Origin: Elusimicrobiota bacterium
Lineage (GTDB): Bacteria; Elusimicrobiota; Elusimicrobia; Elusimicrobiales; Elusimicrobiaceae
Reading direction: 5' to 3'
Assembly (NCBI GenBank): GCA_023398295.1
Contig: JAEWSL010000054.1
Location: 1 to 21,574 of the forward strand
DNA: 21,574 nucleotides
Position 1 is the stretch's first letter. The number at the start of each line of letters is the position of its first letter. A program made the translations under genes and the position numbers. Below, piece by piece: positions 6,752-14,629 of this stretch. Under the pieces are notes generated by a model. It worked only from the letters and a program-made list of their open reading frames with translations. It did not search any database and was not told the origin of the DNA.

Positions 6752-7762
6752 TTATCTTTTGTAATAAGTTTTATCAAGAATTGCTTTTGCCACGATATCT
6801 TTAGGCGCAACTTTTTGGTTTGCCAAATCGGCCTGATAGACGCCGCAGTCAATGGGGTGGGGCTGCATTGTTTTTAAGTCTTTACCCAGCCGGCCGTCAA
6901 CTTTGCAGGTAACTTCGTAGCTGTCCGTAGCTGTTTTAACCGTTTCCCAGTCGCGTTGGTTTGCCAGCAGCACAAGGCCCTGGCTTCTTTTGCTTTTGTC
7001 AATTGCCATAATATAGGCGTCAATATCCTGGTCAAAGAAACGCTTGACAAGTTTTACGGCCTGCTGGCGTTCCTGCGCCAGCATTTTGTTTAACGCTTTT
7101 TGGCGGGACATAGGCGTTTTCTTTTTTTCCACCACGGTATTTCTGGAAATTGTGCCGTCGGCTTCTATAGTGGTTGAAGTGGTCATCAAGGTTTTGCCGA
7201 AGACTGTTCCGCGTTCGTTTCTGTTTGTTTTATAAAGGTATCCGTCTTCAAGAGGATCTTCGGGGTATTCCCTTTCGGTAAGTTTGCTGTCGGCCGCCAC
7301 TTTTGAAACGGTTTCCAGGCTGTTTACTTCCATTGCGCCCATATGTATGATATTGCCGTCGGTAACGATATCTTTTGGCGTTATCTGGCCGTGCACGGCT
7401 TTTATTATGGGGGAATAAGAAACTTTTATAACGATGCTGTCGGGGGTATATTTAACGGCCTGGCCCTGATTTACCAATTCGTTTACAAAAGACTTGTTAA
7501 AATCCATTTGAGTAACTTTAACTTCGCTTGCCCAGCAGCATCTTGTTATACAGGCGCGGTCGGTATCAATTTTTTTAAGGGCCTCCGGCGGATTAAACTG
7601 GAAGTTAAAGCGGTAGCAGACGTCTAAGATATTGCCGTCCAAATCCATTTTAGAGGATACCACCTCAAGCCATTTTTTGGTGGAGTCCCCGTCGCTTGTC
7701 GCCATTCCGACGCACCCGCAGAGCAGGGGCAGGGCTAATAATAAGGCAGAAAGTTTTCTCAT
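6752..7762 (-). CDS. Predicted lipoprotein of unknown function
   Basis: I do not recognise this 336 aa protein. The N-terminus (MRKLSALLLALPLLCGC) is a lipoprotein signal with Cys17 as the likely lipidated residue (LCGC lipobox). After it come a mixed region with a CCW pair near residue 75, a stretch rich in Thr/Ser with KKK around 190-215, and a Gln/Lys-rich helical segment (MLAQERQQAVKLVKRFF). A C-terminal part follows with two separated cysteines (EVTCKVDG, PIDCGVY). Attachment to the inner or outer membrane is inferred from the lipobox. It forms a single-gene transcript, convergent with lipA. No Shine-Dalgarno is suitably placed; TATAAT ends 6 nt before the ATG, suggesting a leaderless message. 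Confidence 0.8.
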   Translation of the reverse strand: MRKLSALLLALPLLCGCVGMATSDGDSTKKWLEVVSSKMDLDGNILDVCYRFNFQFNPPEALKKIDTDRACITRCCWASEVKVTQMDFNKSFVNELVNQGQAVKYTPDSIVIKVSYSPIIKAVHGQITPKDIVTDGNIIHMGAMEVNSLETVSKVAADSKLTEREYPEDPLEDGYLYKTNRNERGTVFGKTLMTTSTTIEADGTISRNTVVEKKKTPMSRQKALNKMLAQERQQAVKLVKRFFDQDIDAYIMAIDKSKRSQGLVLLANQRDWETVKTATDSYEVTCKVDGRLGKDLKTMQPHPIDCGVYQADLANQKVAPKDIVAKAILDKTYYKR

Positions 7763-7768
7763 ACTTTG

Positions 7769-7774
7769 ATTATA
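7769..7774 (-). promoter_or_regulatory. -10 element of the 336 aa lipoprotein gene (leaderless)
   Basis: On the minus strand this reads TATAAT, ending 6 nt before the ATG at 7760-7762. Transcription should start at or next to the start codon. An AGGG lies upstream of the hexamer and is too far away to act as a ribosome site. Confidence 0.55.
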
Positions 7775-7823
7775 CCCTATTTTTCAGGCAAATGTTAATA
7801 AGCATTTTTTTGATGTCATTTTT

Positions 7824-7843
7824 TGCTATGATTTTACTATAAT
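7824..7843 (+). promoter_or_regulatory. Candidate promoter(s) for the lipoprotein-nadA-nadC operon
   Basis: Two overlapping options: an extended -10 TGC-TATGAT at 7824-7832, and a consensus TATAAT at 7838-7843. Neither has a clear -35. Either would give a 20-35 nt leader that includes the GGAGG ribosome site at 7862-7866. Confidence 0.5.
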
Positions 7844-7870
7844 GTAGGGGACACTTAATTTGGAGGATTT

Positions 7871-8137
7871 ATGAAATATATTTGCGCGTTTGCTTCGTTG
7901 TTATTTTTATTAAGCGGCTGCGTGGCCGTTAACAGGAACGAGTACAGCAGTTCCACCGTTACCTCCGTCAAACAGAGGCAGCCGGCCGCCCCTGCCGAGG
8001 AAATAAAAGACGAAGAATTTGATTTGCTTGTCGCCCCCCAGTATAATTACGAAGATACCACCCCTTACGCAGAGCAAATTCGCAACAGTTCCAAAGCTCC
8101 CAAGAAAGCAAAGCCGGTAATAAAGGTATTGCAGTAA
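7871..8137 (+). CDS. Small predicted lipoprotein, unknown function
   Basis: An 88 aa protein with a lipoprotein signal peptide; LLSGC is a good lipobox with Cys17 lipidated. The mature part is only about 70 residues, polar, rich in Pro/Ala/Glu/Lys, without an obvious fold, and ends in a basic stretch (KAPKKAKPVIKVLQ). GGAGG at 7862-7866 is a strong ribosome site. It is followed after 12 bp by nadA on the same strand and very probably shares its transcript, but nothing in the sequence links it to NAD synthesis. Its gene could simply be a small envelope gene at the head of the operon. No family recognised. Confidence 0.75.
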   Translation: MKYICAFASLLFLLSGCVAVNRNEYSSSTVTSVKQRQPAAPAEEIKDEEFDLLVAPQYNYEDTTPYAEQIRNSSKAPKKAKPVIKVLQ

Positions 8138-8149
8138 AGGGGGTTTGCG

Positions 8150-9199
8150 GTGGCTTGCGCTTTTTTAGAGCAGGAAGCCCGGCGTTTGCATAAACTTTTG
8201 TCGCGCGTTACGGATTATGCAGGCGGGCGGAAGTTTTCCCCTGAGCGCTGTCTTGAGATTGCGCCTTTAACTTTTGAAATAAATAAATTAAAAAATGAGC
8301 GGGATTTTGCAGTCCTCGCTCATTTTTATTGCCTGCCGGAAATTGTTTACGGCATTGCCGACTTTCGCGGGGACTCCTATGCCCTTGCCAAAACGGCGCG
8401 AGAAGTTAAGCAAAAAAACATTATCTTTGCCGGCGTTTCTTTTATGGCGCAGACGGCAAAAATAATTAATCCCGAAAAAGAGGTTTTCCTTGCGCCGGTG
8501 TTTGCGGGCTGCTCTCTGGCTGACAGCATTACGGCCGGCGACGTTAAAAAACTTAAACAAAAATATCCCGCCGCCCCCGTTTTATGCTACATTAACAGCA
8601 CCGCCGAAGTAAAAGCGCAGTGCGATATCTGCGTAACCTCCTCAAACGTTTTTGACATTGCGGCCAAGCTCCCGCAGGAAGAACTTATTTTTGTGCCCGA
8701 CGTTTATATGGCGCAAAATATTGAAAATAATCTTAAAGCGCGCGGACTTAAAAAAAAGATAATTTCCTTTGGCGGCACCTGCTGCGTTCACGACAAATAC
8801 AATGCGCAGGCCCTCATGCAGATCAGGCAGGAATATCCCGAAGCAAAAATCCTCTGCCACCCCGAATGCAGCCCCGCCGTCTGCGCTTTATGCGATTATA
8901 CCGGAGGCACGGGTGGTATGTTACAATATGTAAAAGGGCAAAGCGCGCAAACGTTTGCCGTTTTAAGCGAGAGGGGCATTATTAACTGTCTTGAGTTTGA
9001 AAATCCTTCCAAGACTTTTTTGCCCGTGGGCAGGGTTTGCGCGCAAATGAAGCGTAACAGCCTTGAAAATATTTTAGAAGTTCTTAAAAATCCAAAAGCG
9101 CGCCGGGCGGCCCGCGTTGATGTTGAGGCCCAAACAGCCGAAGAGGCAAAGCGCGCCATAGACAATATGTTTAAGCAGGCGGGCGGGAGCGTAAAATGA
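8150..9199 (+). CDS. nadA: Quinolinate synthase NadA
   Basis: [4Fe-4S] enzyme that condenses iminoaspartate with dihydroxyacetone phosphate to quinolinate, the precursor of NAD. The product is 349 aa. It starts with GTG at 8150, chosen because AGGGGG ends about 6 nt upstream and the conserved region needs this frame. Motifs: LAHFYCLPEI near 56-65, GDSYALAK, AGVSFMAQTAKI, and cluster cysteines Cys121 (AGCSLADS), Cys211 or 212 (GGTCCVHD) and Cys297 (VCAQMK). CYINSTAEVKAQCDICVTSSN, HPECSPAV and TGGTGGM are also typical. The stop overlaps the nadC start as ATGA, showing coupled expression. No nadB (aspartate oxidase) is in the window, so the iminoaspartate source is elsewhere. Confidence 0.97.
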   Translation: MACAFLEQEARRLHKLLSRVTDYAGGRKFSPERCLEIAPLTFEINKLKNERDFAVLAHFYCLPEIVYGIADFRGDSYALAKTAREVKQKNIIFAGVSFMAQTAKIINPEKEVFLAPVFAGCSLADSITAGDVKKLKQKYPAAPVLCYINSTAEVKAQCDICVTSSNVFDIAAKLPQEELIFVPDVYMAQNIENNLKARGLKKKIISFGGTCCVHDKYNAQALMQIRQEYPEAKILCHPECSPAVCALCDYTGGTGGMLQYVKGQSAQTFAVLSERGIINCLEFENPSKTFLPVGRVCAQMKRNSLENILEVLKNPKARRAARVDVEAQTAEEAKRAIDNMFKQAGGSVK

Positions 9200-10032
9200 C
9201 AGATAAAATAATTGAACTTGCCATACAGGAAGATTTAGGTCTGGGGGATTTAACATCAGATAATATTTTTACCGAAAAAGATAAGGCCAAGGCTTATTTT
9301 CTTGCAAAAGAAGATATGATTGTCTGCGGTCTTGAGGTTGCGCGCGAAGTTTTTGAGTATGTGGATAAAACACTGCGTTTTAAGGCTTTGGCAAAAGATG
9401 GGCAAAAGGTCAAAAAAGGCGCAAAACTGGCCGAAGTTTTAGGCTCGGTTTTAGGCATACTTAAAGGGGAGCGGACCGCCCTTAATTTCATGCAAAGGAT
9501 GAGCGGCATTGCAACGCTCTCTTCCAGGTACGCGGCGGCGGGCGCAAAATACGGCGTTATGATTACCGACACGAGAAAGTGCCTTCCCGCTTTTCGCAAA
9601 TTTGATAAATACGCCGTGCGCTGCGGCGGCGCCAGAAATCACCGCATGTCCTTAAGCGACGGCGTGCTTATAAAAGAAAATCATATAGAAGCCGCCGGCG
9701 GCATAGCGGCAGCGGTAAACTTAGTGCGCTCCAAAATAGGGCATACGCCAAAGATTGAGGTTGAGGTTAAAAACAAAGCCGAGATTTTAGAAGCTCTTGA
9801 GGCCGCGGCCGATATAATTATGCTGGATAATATGACGCCCGCGCAAGTCAAAGAAGCAAAGAAAATAATAGGCTCTCGGGCTATAGTTGAAGCCAGCGGC
9901 GGCATCACGCTTGCCAATTTGGAAGAATATTGTAAAATGGGAGTAGACGTCATATCCGTAGGCGCTTTGACTCACAGCGCGGGCGCAAAAGACATCAGCC
10001 TGCTGCTTGAGTATAAAGGCCGCAAAAAATAA
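9196..10032 (+). CDS. nadC: Nicotinate-nucleotide pyrophosphorylase (carboxylating) NadC
   Basis: Quinolinate phosphoribosyltransferase: quinolinate + PRPP to nicotinate mononucleotide, CO2 and PPi, the step after NadA. The product is 278 aa, the usual length. Visible motifs: the N-terminal IQEDLGLGDLTSD, GERTALNFMQRMSGIATL near 90-107, DTRK, NHR, LIKENHI, VEVEVKN, IMLDNM and EASGGITL. The key Arg, Lys and His residues of the family are kept. Several usually fixed positions differ, however: DTRK-TTPG is DTRK-CLPA, GGG-x-NHR is GGA-R-NHR, and GL-x-D is SL-S-D. The ATG overlaps the nadA stop by 4 bp. Identification is firm from neighbour and motifs. Confidence 0.96.
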   Translation: MTDKIIELAIQEDLGLGDLTSDNIFTEKDKAKAYFLAKEDMIVCGLEVAREVFEYVDKTLRFKALAKDGQKVKKGAKLAEVLGSVLGILKGERTALNFMQRMSGIATLSSRYAAAGAKYGVMITDTRKCLPAFRKFDKYAVRCGGARNHRMSLSDGVLIKENHIEAAGGIAAAVNLVRSKIGHTPKIEVEVKNKAEILEALEAAADIIMLDNMTPAQVKEAKKIIGSRAIVEASGGITLANLEEYCKMGVDVISVGALTHSAGAKDISLLLEYKGRKK

Positions 10033-10096
10033 GGAGGTTTCTAAAACTAAAAAAAATCAGCTTACCAAAATGCACGATAGGAGATGCTTACTATGA
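10031..10096 (+). other. nadC-aminotransferase spacer with orphan Shine-Dalgarno and an 8-codon ORF
   Basis: Just after the nadC stop is a perfect AAGGAGG (about 10031-10037) with no start codon at usable distance. Further on, an ATG at 10070 opens an 8-codon reading frame (MHDRRCLL). Its stop at 10094-10096 overlaps the aminotransferase ATG at 10093, and it contains that gene's ribosome site. It may be a leader peptide, or simply a chance frame. No hairpin terminator is seen, so nadC and the aminotransferase can be on one transcript. Confidence 0.35.
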
Positions 10097-11304
10097 AAGA
10101 TTTATCCAAACTTCTGGCCAAAATAAACCAACGCGCCACGAGTTCAGTTATAAGAGATCTGTTTAAGTACACCAGTAAACCCGGCCTGATTTCTTTTGCG
10201 GGAGGCATGCCGGATCCGTCTTTTTTCCCCGCGCAGGACATTATAGATATCACAAAGGAGCTTCTTACAAAAAATAAAAACCAGGCCCTTCAGTACGGCT
10301 ACACGGAAGGCGAGCCTGTTTTTAAGCAGGAACTCAAAAAGCTTTTGAAACAAGATGAAAATCTTATCGTAACCGACGACGAGCTTATGATAACCTCGGC
10401 CTCGCAGCAGGGGCTTGATATAGCGGGCAGGACGTTCATTGACGAGGGCGATACGATAATAGTTTCCAAACCCACCTATTTGGGCGCTTTGCAGGCTTTT
10501 AAGGCTTACGGGGCAAATATGGTAGGCGTTGAGAGCGACGAAGACGGTATGCTTGACGCTGACCTTGAAAAAAAATTAGCCCAAATCAAAGCCGAAGGTA
10601 AGATCTGCAAATTTATTTATTTGGTGCCGGATTTCCAAAACCCTTCGGGCCTTACCATACCCGCGCAAAGGCGCAAAAAAATCCTTGAGATAGCAAAGAA
10701 ATACCAAACGCTTATTCTGGAAGACAGCCCCTACCGCAAAATCCGTTTTGAAGGCGAACATCAGCCCACTTTTTACTCTCTTGACAAAGGGGAGGGAAAC
10801 GTGGTAACTATGTTTACTTTTTCTAAAACGTTTGTGCCGGGTTTCAGGCTGGGATACATCATAGGCGGCAAGGAAATTATAAAAAAATTCTCCGTGCAAA
10901 AACAGGCTATGGACTTATGCACATCGGCATTTTCGCAGCTTGTTACGGCGGGCTTTTTGGGCAGAGGGCTTGTAGGGCCCCACGTGCAAAAGGTGGTAAA
11001 AGTTTACGCCCAAAAACGCGACGCTATGGTAAAAGCGCTTGAAAAGTATATGCCCAAAGGCGTCAAGTGGACTTACCCGCACGGCGGCCTTTTCCTGTGG
11101 GTTATTCTGCCCGAGCATATGGACACCGTAAAGATGTTCCCTTCGGCGATAGAAAATAACGTCGCCTACGTTGTTGGCAACGCGTTTTTCCACGACGGTT
11201 CGGGCCATAATACGATGAGGCTCAATTTCTCCTACGCGTCTTTTGATGAAATTGACAAAGGCATAAAACGCCTTGCCGATACGATAAAAAATTATAAGGC
11301 TTAG
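10093..11304 (+). CDS. PLP-dependent aminotransferase, fold type I (LysN/2-aminoadipate aminotransferase-like)
   Basis: Amino-group transfer enzyme, 403 aa from the ATG at 10093. An earlier ATG at 10084 adds three residues, but AGGAG (10079-10083) abuts it and stands 9 nt from 10093, so the latter is preferred. Typical features: LISFAGGMPDPSFFP (31-46), YGYTEGEPVFKQEL, SASQQGLDIAGR, VPDFQNPSG with Asn183, LEDSPYRKIRFEG with Asp211 and Tyr214, Schiff-base Lys245 in FTFSKTFVPGFRLG, and Arg252. The pattern matches the GntR-domain-less branch with LysN and related broad-specificity enzymes acting on 2-oxoadipate, aromatic or branched-chain substrates. The true substrate cannot be decided. It follows nadC by 60 bp and ends in the terminator at 11327-11358. 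Confidence 0.9.
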   Translation: MKDLSKLLAKINQRATSSVIRDLFKYTSKPGLISFAGGMPDPSFFPAQDIIDITKELLTKNKNQALQYGYTEGEPVFKQELKKLLKQDENLIVTDDELMITSASQQGLDIAGRTFIDEGDTIIVSKPTYLGALQAFKAYGANMVGVESDEDGMLDADLEKKLAQIKAEGKICKFIYLVPDFQNPSGLTIPAQRRKKILEIAKKYQTLILEDSPYRKIRFEGEHQPTFYSLDKGEGNVVTMFTFSKTFVPGFRLGYIIGGKEIIKKFSVQKQAMDLCTSAFSQLVTAGFLGRGLVGPHVQKVVKVYAQKRDAMVKALEKYMPKGVKWTYPHGGLFLWVILPEHMDTVKMFPSAIENNVAYVVGNAFFHDGSGHNTMRLNFSYASFDEIDKGIKRLADTIKNYKA

Positions 11305-11326
11305 CTTTATAAAAAAAGAGGTAAAG

Positions 11327-11358
11327 AAATCCTCCCGCAAAAGCGGGGGGATTTTTTT
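11327..11358. terminator. Intrinsic terminator after the aminotransferase (probably also used by mfd)
   Basis: The arm ATCCTCCCGC (11329-11338), an AAAA loop and GCGGGGGGAT (11343-11352) form a 10-bp stem with one G-T pair, followed by a T7 run. On the minus strand the same stem is followed by ATTTCTTT, so it can also stop mfd transcripts coming from 11389. Confidence 0.9.
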
Positions 11359-11388
11359 GGATTGACGCTTAAGGAGTAAATTTTTAGT

Positions 11389-14300
11389 TTATTTTACCGC
11401 AGACGTCGGCGTTTTACCGTCCAGTATTTTTGCTATTTTTTCAAATAAGGCAAGGGTTTCCTCAAGCGGGTTTTGCAAAGGGGAAAACAGGCGCAATCCG
11501 TCGCCGTTATGCTCGCTTAAAAACTTTAAGTTTTGTCCGAAAGTCTGCATAAAGGCGGCAAGGGCGTTTTCGGCCGTTTTGAAATTTCTTGAAAAATAAA
11601 AATCAATATGTTTGCCGTAAGCGTCGTTTAAGACGTCAATTGCGCGCAAATTGCGTAAGCCCGCCTCGCGCGAAAGCTGCATAATTTCAAGCAGATTCTT
11701 TAATTCCTGCGGAGCCGGGCCGCTTATATCCTCAAGCTCTTTTAAGATTTTTTGTTTACCTTCATAATCTGCGTCCATAAGTTCTTTGTAATAGCGCAGA
11801 CGCTCGGCGTCGTTTGGCATATAATCGGGCGGCAGGTAAGCGGGGATATTAAGGTTTATCGTAGCGAAAAATTGTTTTTTTATCGGCTCGCCTTTTAATT
11901 TTTTAACTTCGTCGGCCACCAAATCGCAGTATAGGCAAAGGCCGACTGCGTTTACGTAACCGTGCTGGCGTATGCCCAAAATATCGCCCGCGCCGCGTAT
12001 TTCAAGGTCGCGCAGGGCAAGCTTAAAGCCGCTGCCAAGCTCGCTGAATTCCATTATGGCGTTAAGTCTTTTTTTGGCTTCGGCGTAAATATCTTTTTTT
12101 GCTTTGGGTATCTTGCCGAAGAAAGTTTCAAACTCCTCTTTTTCCGCGGTTTCTTTTAAGAGATAATCGGGGTGCAGCAGGAAGCAGTAGGCCTTTGTGT
12201 CGCCTCTGCCTATACGGCCGCGCAGCTGATATAGCTGCGCCAGCCCGAAGTTTTGCGCGTTTTCTATTATAAGAGTGTTTGCATTTGTTATATCAAGGCC
12301 GCTTTCAATTATGGTGGAGGCCAAAAGCATATCAAATTTTTTATTATAAAAATCCCAAAGCGTTTGCTCAAGCTCTCTTTCGGGCATCTGGCCGTGCGCG
12401 CAGGCTATTTTAACTTCGGGCAGCAAAGCCTGCAGGGAGGCAAGTTTTTCGCGCATGCTCTCAACGCGGTTGTAGACGTAAAATATTTGCCCTTTGCGCG
12501 CCAGTTCGTCGCGGACGGCTTGGCAAATTATCTCTTCCCCGTAAGGCAGCAGCCGCGTTTTTATCGGCATGCGGCCCTGCGGCGGGGTTTCTATTACCGA
12601 CATTTCCCTTAACGAAGAAAGGGATTGATTTAATGTGCGCGGTATCGGCGTGGCAGAAAGCATAAGCGTATGCACGCTTAAACCCTGGGCTTTAATTTTT
12701 TCCTTTTGTTTTACGCCGAAGCGGTGTTCTTCGTCAATTATGCAAAGGCCCAAATTTTTGAACTGCACGTCTTTTGAGAGCAGCCTGTGCGTGCCTATTA
12801 CAATATCAACAAGCCCTTTTTTTAAGGCGTCGGTAACTTTTTTTTGTTCGGCCCGCGTTTGGAATCGCGACAGCATTGCTACATTGACCGGAAAAGCGGC
12901 CAGCCGTTCGCTTAAAGTCTTAAAATGCTGGGCGGCAAGAACGGTTGTCGGCACAAGAAAAGAAACCTGCCTTGCGCTTAAAACAACGCGCAAAGCGGCG
13001 CGTATTGCGACCTCGGTTTTGCCAAAGCCCACGTCGCCCACAAGCACCCTGTCCATAGGGCGCTCAAGGGTTAAATCTTTTAGGATATCGCCTGCGGCGC
13101 GGCTTTGGTCGGGCGTTTGCTCGTAGGGAAAAGAATCGGCGAACTGCCTTTCCAAAGTTTCATTGCCCGCCATTGCCCCCGCCTTATTTAATTGGCGCAA
13201 AGCTTCAAGCTTAAGTATTTCTTTTGCGGTTTTCTGCGCGTCTTCTTTAACGCGTTTTTTGACCTCTTTCCATGTCGTAGAACTTAAGGAGGCTACGCGC
13301 GGCGGTTTGCCTTTGAGACCGATATATTTTTGCACTTTTCTGAAGTCGGTTATCGGGACGTAAAGTTTTTCCCCGCGTTTATATTCTATCTGCAGGCAGT
13401 CTACGGGCGTGCCGTCGTTATCCAAAGTCTGCATACCGGCGTAGCGGCCTATGCCGTGGTCCTGATGGACGATATAATCTCCGTCCTCAAGCTCTTTGAA
13501 ACGTATGTGTTTTGAGCGCGCGTCGTCAAAATTATTTGCGCGCGAAAGCCTGCGGTAACGTCTGTTTAATATTTCTGCCGAAGTGAAATAGGCAAATTTT
13601 TCCTTCGCGCTGTAAAAGCCCTGCTCAAGAGGGCCTACGGAAAGGGCAAGTTTTTTAAGGTTGTCGTAATCCCAAAAAATATTTTGCAGTCTTTCCTCCT
13701 CGGCTTTGTTGAGGCAAAACAGCAGAAGCTTAAAATTACTCTCAAGCAGACGTTTTACATCTCTGTCAAAAAGGCTTAAATCGCCGTTAAAGTTTGCGTT
13801 TTGTCTAAGGCCGGCGTCGCTTCCGGCAAGGAAGTCTGAAGCAAAACCGGCGAGTATCACGGCGTCTTCAAAAAGTTTTATATTTTCCTGCGAAGGGTTA
13901 TAGAGAAAAGGAGTAAAATCCTTGGTCCAGTTAAGCAGGGTTGAAAAGGCCTGCGCGCTCTTAAGCGGCGCCGCGGTAAAACTTGTGAGCGCGGTTTTTG
14001 TGTTTTGCGTTTCAACGTCAATAAGGGATAGCGATGTTATCTGATTTGCGCTGAAATATATTCTGCACGGATTTTCATACGACGGGCTGAAGATGTCTAT
14101 TACCGAGCCGCGCACGGCGTAAGAGCCTTCCTCCTCGCAAAAATCCTCGCGGCGGTAGCCGCAGTTTTCAAGTTTTGCAAGCAGGTCCGCGCGGCTTATA
14201 TTTTGCGCAAGCTGCAAGTTTATTAAAGAGTAAGAAAAATCTTTTTTACCCGCGACGCGCTTTTGCAGTATCTCGTAAGTTGCGCCCAAATACTGCGCGC

Positions 14301-14520
14301 CGCCCTCCAAAATGCGGCATAGGCCGCGCGGAAGGCTTAAAGCGTCGGCCTCGTCAAACAAGACGGCGTTTTTATCGGTAAATGTTTTGACGGAGCAGGC
14401 AAATTCTTCCAGCTCCTCTTCGTTTTTGGCCAAAAAAAGCACGGGGCCGCTTTTTTGTTTGAGGGTAGTAAAATAAGCCGCCGCAGAGATATTTGGTATG
14501 CCGAAATAAACTTCTTTCAT
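11389..14520 (-). CDS. mfd: Transcription-repair coupling factor Mfd
   Basis: ATP-driven DNA translocase that removes RNA polymerase stalled at lesions and recruits the UvrA repair machinery. The product is 1043 aa, about 100 shorter than E. coli Mfd. In order: a UvrB-like N-terminal region (to about 300); the RNA-polymerase-interacting CarD-like domain beginning LEDGDYIVHQDHGIGRYAG (344-362); and translocase motifs GDVGFGKT (495-502, Walker A), DEEH (596-599), SATPIPRTL (622-630), STIIESGLDI and QLRGRIGRG. The C-terminal TRCF domain ends the protein. Start at ATG 14518-14520 lacks a clear Shine-Dalgarno. It lies 109 bp downstream of the PBP gene on the same strand; that gap has no strong hairpin, so read-through is possible. 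Confidence 0.98.
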   Translation of the reverse strand: MKEVYFGIPNISAAAYFTTLKQKSGPVLFLAKNEEELEEFACSVKTFTDKNAVLFDEADALSLPRGLCRILEGGAQYLGATYEILQKRVAGKKDFSYSLINLQLAQNISRADLLAKLENCGYRREDFCEEEGSYAVRGSVIDIFSPSYENPCRIYFSANQITSLSLIDVETQNTKTALTSFTAAPLKSAQAFSTLLNWTKDFTPFLYNPSQENIKLFEDAVILAGFASDFLAGSDAGLRQNANFNGDLSLFDRDVKRLLESNFKLLLFCLNKAEEERLQNIFWDYDNLKKLALSVGPLEQGFYSAKEKFAYFTSAEILNRRYRRLSRANNFDDARSKHIRFKELEDGDYIVHQDHGIGRYAGMQTLDNDGTPVDCLQIEYKRGEKLYVPITDFRKVQKYIGLKGKPPRVASLSSTTWKEVKKRVKEDAQKTAKEILKLEALRQLNKAGAMAGNETLERQFADSFPYEQTPDQSRAAGDILKDLTLERPMDRVLVGDVGFGKTEVAIRAALRVVLSARQVSFLVPTTVLAAQHFKTLSERLAAFPVNVAMLSRFQTRAEQKKVTDALKKGLVDIVIGTHRLLSKDVQFKNLGLCIIDEEHRFGVKQKEKIKAQGLSVHTLMLSATPIPRTLNQSLSSLREMSVIETPPQGRMPIKTRLLPYGEEIICQAVRDELARKGQIFYVYNRVESMREKLASLQALLPEVKIACAHGQMPERELEQTLWDFYNKKFDMLLASTIIESGLDITNANTLIIENAQNFGLAQLYQLRGRIGRGDTKAYCFLLHPDYLLKETAEKEEFETFFGKIPKAKKDIYAEAKKRLNAIMEFSELGSGFKLALRDLEIRGAGDILGIRQHGYVNAVGLCLYCDLVADEVKKLKGEPIKKQFFATINLNIPAYLPPDYMPNDAERLRYYKELMDADYEGKQKILKELEDISGPAPQELKNLLEIMQLSREAGLRNLRAIDVLNDAYGKHIDFYFSRNFKTAENALAAFMQTFGQNLKFLSEHNGDGLRLFSPLQNPLEETLALFEKIAKILDGKTPTSAVK

Positions 14521-14629
14521 TTAACTTTCAACTTAACTTTCCAAGCGGCCCGCGCCAAAATTTGCGCACGGTTCCCGCCGGAAAAAGACAAAAACTAAAT
14601 TACAAAAACTATAGAAAACAAAATAAAAA

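Noticed and set aside
12635..13126. 163-codon plus-strand frame inside mfd
   Set aside because: Antisense to the conserved translocase motifs of Mfd; no independent support.
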